Origin: Betaproteobacteria bacterium
Lineage (GTDB): Bacteria > Pseudomonadota > Gammaproteobacteria > Burkholderiales > Burkholderiaceae_C
Length of the DNA stretch: 10,376 nt
Assembly: GCA_009927195.1 (NCBI GenBank)
Contig: RFNL01000364.1
Location: forward strand, 1 to 10,376
Direction of reading: 5' to 3'
Shown here: piece by piece, positions 6,774-10,376 of the stretch
Layout of the letters: each line of letters begins with the position of its first letter
Numbering within the stretch: position 1 is the first letter of the stretch
The notes under the pieces: generated by a model
What the model saw: only the letters and a program-made list of their open reading frames with translations
Database searches by the model: none
Told to the model about the DNA's origin: nothing
Translations under genes and position numbers: made by a program

Positions 6774-7826
6774 ATGTTGATCCCCACCACTGTACTCACC
6801 GGTTTCCTCGGCTCTGGGAAAACCACCCTGCTCAAGCGGGTCTTGTCCGAATCCCATGGCATGAAGATCGCTGTGATCGAAAACGAGTTCGGTGAAGAAA
6901 ACATCGACAACGAAATCTTGGTGGCCGATACCCAAGAGCAAATCATCCAAATGAGCAACGGCTGTGTGTGTTGCACCATCCGTGAGGATTTGCGCACCAC
7001 CTTGCGCGACCTGGCCGAACGCCGGCGCAAGGGCGAGCTCGACTTTGAGCGCTTGGTGATTGAAACCACCGGCCTGGCCGATCCCGGGCCGGTGGCGCAA
7101 ACATTTTTCATGGACGACGAAGTGGCCGAGAGCTATTTGCTGGACTCTATCCTCACCTTGGTCGATGCCAAGCACGCCGCCCAGCAACTCAACGACCGCC
7201 AAGAAGCGCGACGCCAGGTGGGTTTTGCCGATCAAATCTTCGTCAGCAAAAGTGATTTGGTCAACGCCAGTGAACTCGATGCGTTGCAGCATCGCCTCAA
7301 GCACATGAACCCGCGTGCGCCCCAAAAAGCGGTGCACTTTGGCGAGGTGTCGATCAAAGAGGTGTTTGACCTGCACGGCTTTAACCTCAACGCCAAGCTC
7401 GACATCGACCCCGACTTTTTGCAAGACAGCGCGCACCACGCCCATGACCACGCCCATGGCGCGCATTGCGACCACCCCTCGCACCAGCACGACCATGAAC
7501 ACGGCAAAGGCCACCACCATCACCACGATGACGATGTCAAGAGCTTTGTCTTCAAGTCCAACCGCGCGTTTGATCCCGCCAAGTTGGAAGATTTTCTGGG
7601 CGCCATCGTCAACATCTATGGCCCACGCATGCTGCGATACAAAGGGGTGTTGTTCATGAAGGGCACCGAGCGCAAGGTCATCTTCCAAGGTGTGCACCAG
7701 TTGATGGGCAGCGACCTGGGCCCCGCCTGGGCCAGTGAAGAGGTGCGCAACAGCAAAATGGTCTTCATTGGCATCGATTTGCCCAAGGATATTTTTTTCC
7801 AGGGCCTGGACAAATGTTTGGTTTGA
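6774..7826 (+). CDS. COG0523/CobW-family metallochaperone GTPase
   Basis: G3E-class GTPase of 350 residues. P-loop GFLGSGKTT is at 10–18; the family's metal motif GCVCC (Cys64, Cys66, Cys67) at 63–67; ETTGLADP at 97–104 follows Walker B; SKSD at 158–161 replaces NKxD for guanine recognition. The CobW C-terminal domain covers about 255–345. Between them, residues 219–254 form a histidine/aspartate-rich loop ending in a run of five histidines, a probable zinc, nickel or cobalt-binding segment. Members deliver metal to client enzymes using GTP (ZNG1, YjiA, YeiR, ZigA, CobW). GGAAG at 6763–6767 fixes the start at 6774; an upstream in-frame ATG at 6717 lacks support. Adjacent to dksA, whose promoter overlaps this stop codon. 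Family certain; metal and client unknown. Confidence 0.93.
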   Translation: MLIPTTVLTGFLGSGKTTLLKRVLSESHGMKIAVIENEFGEENIDNEILVADTQEQIIQMSNGCVCCTIREDLRTTLRDLAERRRKGELDFERLVIETTGLADPGPVAQTFFMDDEVAESYLLDSILTLVDAKHAAQQLNDRQEARRQVGFADQIFVSKSDLVNASELDALQHRLKHMNPRAPQKAVHFGEVSIKEVFDLHGFNLNAKLDIDPDFLQDSAHHAHDHAHGAHCDHPSHQHDHEHGKGHHHHHDDDVKSFVFKSNRAFDPAKLEDFLGAIVNIYGPRMLRYKGVLFMKGTERKVIFQGVHQLMGSDLGPAWASEEVRNSKMVFIGIDLPKDIFFQGLDKCLV

Positions 7827-7862
7827 GCGATCGGCGCACCTATCGCTACAATCGCGCGCGCC
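7823..7862 (+). promoter_or_regulatory. Predicted σ70 promoter of dksA with GC-only discriminator
   Basis: TTGAGC at 7823–7828 (4/6 to TTGACA) and TACAAT at 7847–7852 (5/6 to TATAAT) are 18 bp apart, the best promoter match in the window. The −35 overlaps the TGA stop of the preceding gene. The ten bases after the −10 (7853–7862) are all G or C, a discriminator type associated with promoters inhibited by ppGpp and DksA. Transcription should begin near 7859–7861, leaving a leader of about 130 nt before the GTG start at 7993. Confidence 0.7.
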
Positions 7863-7886
7863 AATGCTGGGCAAAAGGCGAAGCTT

Positions 7887-7967
7887 TGGGGGCAACCCCA
7901 GGTGAACAAGGGGTCCTGGTCAGGACCCCATGCGCAACCAGCCAGCTGTACACCCGCCCTTGGGCGG
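7887..7967 (+). promoter_or_regulatory. dksA leader with three consecutive hairpins
   Basis: Three stem-loops lie between the predicted promoter and the ribosome site. TGGGG/CCCCA with a GCAA (GNRA) tetraloop is at 7887–7900. GGGGTCC/GGACCCC, extendable to 9 bp, is at 7910–7929. CCGCC/GGCGG, extendable to 6 bp, is at 7954–7967. None is followed by a T-run, so they are not simple terminators. They may stabilise the mRNA or take part in post-transcriptional control. I do not recognise a known riboswitch class. No open frame with its own ribosome site is evident in the leader. Confidence 0.5.
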
Positions 7968-7980
7968 TAAGGCCAAACTT

Positions 7981-7986
7981 AGGAGA
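7981..7986 (+). promoter_or_regulatory. Ribosome binding site deciding the GTG start of dksA
   Basis: AGGAGA, a strong Shine-Dalgarno, lies 6 nt before GTG at 7993. The same frame is open upstream with an ATG at 7930, but that codon sits beside the second hairpin (7910–7929) without a ribosome site, so 7993 is preferred. Confidence 0.8.
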
Positions 7987-7992
7987 CATACT

Positions 7993-9093
7993 GTGACCAC
8001 TGCCAAAACCAAAAAAGGTGTCGCTGTCACCAAAGCCAAAGCCATGGCCCCAAAGGCCGGAAAAGCGGCGACCCCAGCCAAATCGGTCAAGGCCGTGGCC
8101 TCAAAAGCCCCAACCAAAGTGGCGCTCAAGGCCAGGCCTGCCGTGAAGAAAGCCGCCCCCGTCAAAGCCGTGGTCAAAGCCAAAACTGCGACCAAACCGG
8201 CCCTGAAAAAGGCCGCACCTGCGACCAAACGCACACCTGCGGCCAAGGGCAAAGCAGTGCCTGCCAAGGGCAAGCCGCCAGCCAAAGCCGCTGCGAAACC
8301 CGCGTCCAAGGCCGTTGCCAAGTCGGTGAAAAAACCCATTTCTGCGCCAGCCAAATCGCCTGCTGCCAAAACCGCACCCGTCAAAGCCATCAGCGGCAAA
8401 ACGACCCACCCCAAAGTACGGGCTGCCGTGGCGAAACCTGCACCATCGGTGCGACCCACACCAGCGCCAGCCGCGGCCAAGCCTGTTCCGGTCGTGGGCA
8501 AGCAGTCGCCGCGCGCGGCCAAAGCCGCCTCTATGGTGCCCCCGCCGCCGGCTGCGGTGCTGCCTTCCAGCGCGGCCAAGTCCAGCTACTCGCCCATCAT
8601 CACCCCCACGCACATTCCTGCAGCCCCTGTGAACACACACAAAGACCCCAAACTGGCCAACCACTGGAAAACCAAACCGCTGGAGAGTCTGACCGATGCC
8701 GACATTGCGGCCATGCCCGACAGCGAGTACATGAACAGCGTTCAGATGGCGTTTTTTCGCCGCAAACTGGTGCAGTTGAAGCAAGACATCCTCAACAACG
8801 CGGGCGAAACCACCGAACATTTGCGCGAAGACACCACGGTGGTGCCCGATCCGGCCGACCGCGCCACCATTGAAGAGGAGCATGCGCTGGAGTTGCGCAC
8901 GCGCGATCGCGAGCGCAAATTGCTCAAAAAAATCGAGCAATCCATTTCCCGCATCGACAGCGACGACTATGGTTATTGCGACGAAACCGGCGAGCCCATC
9001 GGCGTGGGCCGTTTGCTGGCCCGCCCCACCGCCACCTTGTCCTTGGAGGCGCAGCAGCGGCGCGAACTCAAACAAAAAATGTTTGGCGATTGA
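7993..9093 (+). CDS. dksA: RNA polymerase-binding transcription factor DksA with H1-like N-terminal tail
   Basis: DksA enters the RNA polymerase secondary channel and, with ppGpp, represses or activates promoters in the stringent response. The 366-residue product has two parts. Residues 1–196 are low-complexity, built of Lys, Ala, Pro, Thr and Val with many KA/AK/PAK repeats like histone H1 or bacterial H1-like proteins. The DksA core starts at about 225 (LTDADIAAMPDSEYMNSVQM), has the coiled-coil tip DPADRA (Asp286, Asp289, Ala291) needed for activity, then LELRTRDRERKLLKKIEQS. The zinc-finger positions read Cys329, Thr332, Ser350, Ala353, i.e. CxxT-x17-SxxA, so zinc cannot bind in the E. 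coli way; one-cysteine versions are common outside Gammaproteobacteria. Usual length is about 140–160. The tail should make it strongly basic and perhaps able to bind nucleic acid, which is inference. Confidence 0.95.
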   Translation: MTTAKTKKGVAVTKAKAMAPKAGKAATPAKSVKAVASKAPTKVALKARPAVKKAAPVKAVVKAKTATKPALKKAAPATKRTPAAKGKAVPAKGKPPAKAAAKPASKAVAKSVKKPISAPAKSPAAKTAPVKAISGKTTHPKVRAAVAKPAPSVRPTPAPAAAKPVPVVGKQSPRAAKAASMVPPPPAAVLPSSAAKSSYSPIITPTHIPAAPVNTHKDPKLANHWKTKPLESLTDADIAAMPDSEYMNSVQMAFFRRKLVQLKQDILNNAGETTEHLREDTTVVPDPADRATIEEEHALELRTRDRERKLLKKIEQSISRIDSDDYGYCDETGEPIGVGRLLARPTATLSLEAQQRRELKQKMFGD

Positions 9094-9130
9094 CCCACCC
9101 ATCGCTTGTTCCCTGCGGCACCCGCACCAC

Positions 9131-9155
9131 AACAGGCCTTCGGGCCTGTTTTTTT
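9131..9155 (+). terminator. Intrinsic terminator after dksA
   Basis: AACAGGCC (9131–9138), UUCG tetraloop (9139–9142), GGCCTGTT (9143–9150), with the T-run continuing through 9155. An 8-bp perfect stem with an extra-stable loop and a T-tract is a textbook Rho-independent terminator, 38 nt after the dksA stop. It separates dksA from the dcw cluster. Confidence 0.93.
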
Positions 9156-9288
9156 GGGTCGGCCATACTCTTAATAGTTAACATCTGATAATCTTTGTAA
9201 GTGACTAATTTAAAACAACTTTTTTCTGTGAAAGCCTTTGCGCAAACAGCTCTAAGTGGTTGATTTAATTGAAAAAAACACAAATGCT

Positions 9289-9317
9289 TTGGAGATTTGG
9301 CTAAACCCTGCTACAGT
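9289..9317 (+). promoter_or_regulatory. Candidate dcw (mraZ) promoter
   Basis: TTGGAG (9289–9294) and TACAGT (9312–9317) are 17 bp apart, giving a predicted start near 9324. Matches to consensus are modest (3/6 and 4/6), but spacing is ideal, the location in an AT-rich intergenic stretch is right, and the −10 abuts the MraZ-box repeats, as expected for the autorepressed mra promoter. Confidence 0.45.
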
Positions 9318-9344
9318 GGAATAAAGTGCAATAAAGTGGTGAAA
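9315..9344 (+). promoter_or_regulatory. Three MraZ boxes with 10-nt period (operator)
   Basis: Direct repeats at 9315, 9325 and 9335, each starting AGTG (AGTGG, AGTGC, AGTGG) with A-rich spacers, period exactly 10 nt. MraZ of other bacteria binds short G-rich repeats (TGGGN in E. coli) separated by 5-nt spacers upstream of its own gene, so period, copy number and place all fit. They lie 48 nt upstream of the mraZ start and overlap the predicted −10, which suggests autorepression. Confidence 0.72.
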
Positions 9345-9376
9345 GATGCATTTGCATTTTGCTTTTTGCCTGTTCC

Positions 9377-9382
9377 AAAGGA
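9377..9382 (+). promoter_or_regulatory. Ribosome binding site deciding the GTG start of mraZ
   Basis: AAAGGA lies 9 nt before GTG at 9392 and only 3 nt before an alternative GTG at 9386. Spacing and the conserved N-terminus (FQGASSLTLDAKGR) both favour 9392. Confidence 0.75.
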
Positions 9383-9391
9383 TGTGTGGCT

Positions 9392-9820
9392 GTGTTTCAA
9401 GGTGCTTCATCGCTGACGCTGGATGCCAAGGGCCGTTTGTCGGTGCCCACGCGCCACCGTGAGGTGCTGTCGGCCATGGCGCAGGGGCAACTGACCTTGA
9501 CGCGCCACCCGCATGGTTGTTTGATGATGTTCCCGCGCCCCGAGTGGGAGCGTTTTCGCGAGCGCTTGGCCGCCCTCCCCATGAGCGCGCAGTGGTGGAA
9601 GCGTCACTTTTTGGGCAACGCCATGGATGTCGAGATGGACGGCACCGGTCGCGTGCTGGTTTCGCCCGAGTTGCGTGAGGCGGCTGGCATTCAACGCGAA
9701 ACCTTGTTGCTGGGCATGGGCCACCACTTTGAACTGTGGGACAAGGCCACTTACGAGGCCCAGCAAGCCCAAGCGTTGCAAGGCGAGATGCCCGATGTGT
9801 TCAAGGACTTTTCTTTCTGA
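9392..9820 (+). CDS. mraZ: Transcriptional regulator MraZ
   Basis: First gene of the division/cell-wall cluster; a ring-forming DNA-binding protein of the AbrB-like fold that represses its own operon and may associate with the nucleoid. The 142 residues, normal for the family, contain both DxxxR signatures: DAKGR at 11–15 and DGTGR at 83–87, one per swapped-hairpin half. FQGASSLTLDAKGRLSVP at the N-terminus fixes the start at GTG 9392, since longer versions from TTG 9359 or GTG 9386 add residues not typical of the family. rsmH follows almost at once, the conserved mraZ–rsmH order. Control is probably by the MraZ boxes at 9315–9344. Confidence 0.96.
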   Translation: MFQGASSLTLDAKGRLSVPTRHREVLSAMAQGQLTLTRHPHGCLMMFPRPEWERFRERLAALPMSAQWWKRHFLGNAMDVEMDGTGRVLVSPELREAAGIQRETLLLGMGHHFELWDKATYEAQQAQALQGEMPDVFKDFSF

Positions 9821-9829
9821 TTGACCACG

Positions 9830-10376
9830 GTGTCCTTGACATGCACGCACACCACAGTTTTGTTGCAAGAAGCGGTCGATGCCTTGGTGCACGACCCGCA
9901 AGGTCATTACCTCGATGGCACATTTGGGCGGGGTGGTCATTCGCGCGAGATCTTGGCGCGCTTGTCCAGCAAGGGGCGTTTGACCGCCCTCGATCAAGAT
10001 CCGCAAGCCGTGCAGTCGGCCCAAGTCTTGTCTCAAGACCCGCGCTTTTCCATCCGGCATGCGGCGTTTTCCAGTTTGCGCGATTGGCCAGCGTCCAGTT
10101 TGAGCGGGGTGCTGCTCGACCTTGGCGTGAGTTCACCGCAAATCGATCAAGCCGAGCGAGGCTTTTCATTTCGCCAAGATGGCCCTTTGGACATGCGCAT
10201 GGACCCGACGCGAGGGCGCAGCGTGCACGAGTGGCTGGTGGGTGCGACACAACAAGAAATCATGGAGGTGATTCGTGACCATGGCGAAGAACGGTTTGCT
10301 GTTCAGATTGCAAAGGCGATTGTGGCTCGCCGAGTACAACGGGGTGCGCCTGCAAGCACCGCTGAATTGGCCCACA
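9830..10376 (+). CDS. rsmH: 16S rRNA m4C1402 methyltransferase RsmH, 3' end beyond window
   Basis: RsmH (MraW) methylates N4 of C1402 in the 16S rRNA decoding centre using SAM. The visible 182 residues contain THTTVLLQEAVDAL, SAM motif DGTFGRGGHS (about 29–38), ALDQDP (about 53–58), the LLDLGVSSPQID block (about 95–106) and RGFSFRQDGPLDMRMD, all hallmarks of the family. The start is uncertain: no in-frame ATG exists after the mraZ stop, leaving GTG 9830, TTG 9821 or TTG 9836. The tempting ATG at 9841 is in another frame. AAGGA at 9803–9807 is nearer the TTG at 9821. Ribosomes ending on mraZ at 9820 could re-initiate here, so translation is probably coupled. The rest of the dcw cluster (ftsL, ftsI, murE and so on) would be expected downstream. 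Confidence 0.94.
   Translation, partial: MSLTCTHTTVLLQEAVDALVHDPQGHYLDGTFGRGGHSREILARLSSKGRLTALDQDPQAVQSAQVLSQDPRFSIRHAAFSSLRDWPASSLSGVLLDLGVSSPQIDQAERGFSFRQDGPLDMRMDPTRGRSVHEWLVGATQQEIMEVIRDHGEERFAVQIAKAIVARRVQRGAPASTAELAH

Noticed and set aside
6738..7895. 385-codon minus-strand open frame
   Set aside because: Shadow of the COG0523 GTPase with its P-loop and GCVCC motif; no independent support.
8101..9132. 343-codon glycine/arginine-rich minus-strand open frame
   Set aside because: Antisense of the repetitive Lys/Ala codons of dksA; its composition is a by-product of those repeats.
9841..10278. ATG at 9841 as the rsmH start
   Set aside because: That frame gives a protein unlike RsmH; the THTTVLL and DGTFGRGGHS motifs are in the frame of GTG 9830.

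Overview
The window looks like a chromosomal segment from a betaproteobacterium of the order Burkholderiales, most likely family Comamonadaceae. The evidence is a Bug-family (TctC-like) periplasmic binding protein, the order dapF–DUF484–xerC, a cysteine-poor DksA of the kind I associate with betaproteobacteria, and the start of a division/cell-wall (dcw) cluster (mraZ–rsmH). Coding DNA is GC-rich. No tRNA, rRNA, CRISPR array, transposase or phage gene is visible.

Layout. Positions 1–840 (minus strand) hold a NUDIX hydrolase whose 3' end lies beyond the left edge. Divergent from it, 938–1903 encodes an orphan Bug-type solute-binding protein. Positions 1904–2220 and 2770–2833 form a mosaic of inverted and tandem repeats bracketing a single small gene (2221–2769, carboxymuconolactone decarboxylase/AhpD-like fold). 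From 2889 a compact same-strand group follows: dapF (2889–3761), a DUF484/GAF-like gene overlapping it by 4 nt (3758–4444), xerC (4485–5447) and an rlmI-like 23S rRNA methyltransferase (5461–6677) that carries an apparent one-base frameshift. Next come a COG0523/CobW-type metallochaperone GTPase with a histidine-rich loop (6774–7826), dksA with a long lysine/alanine/proline-rich N-terminal tail (7993–9093), a strong intrinsic terminator (9131–9155), and an AT-rich intergenic region with a candidate promoter and three 10-nt-spaced MraZ boxes. These lead into mraZ (9392–9820) and rsmH (from about 9830, cut by the right edge).

How the genes fit together. dapF supplies meso-diaminopimelate for lysine and peptidoglycan. 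xerC resolves chromosome dimers. mraZ and rsmH open the cell-division cluster. DksA with ppGpp tunes transcription to nutrient state. Its promoter candidate has a GC-only discriminator, as expected of a stringently controlled or autoregulated promoter, followed by a leader of roughly 130 nt with three compact hairpins. The neighbouring COG0523 GTPase and a DksA lacking a zinc site may reflect zinc economy.

The most unusual items are the composite inverted-repeat structure around the small gene at 2221–2769, the structured dksA leader, the histone-H1-like tail on DksA, and the frameshift in the rlmI-like gene. I do not see a clear new multi-gene defence or mobile system; most genes are housekeeping.
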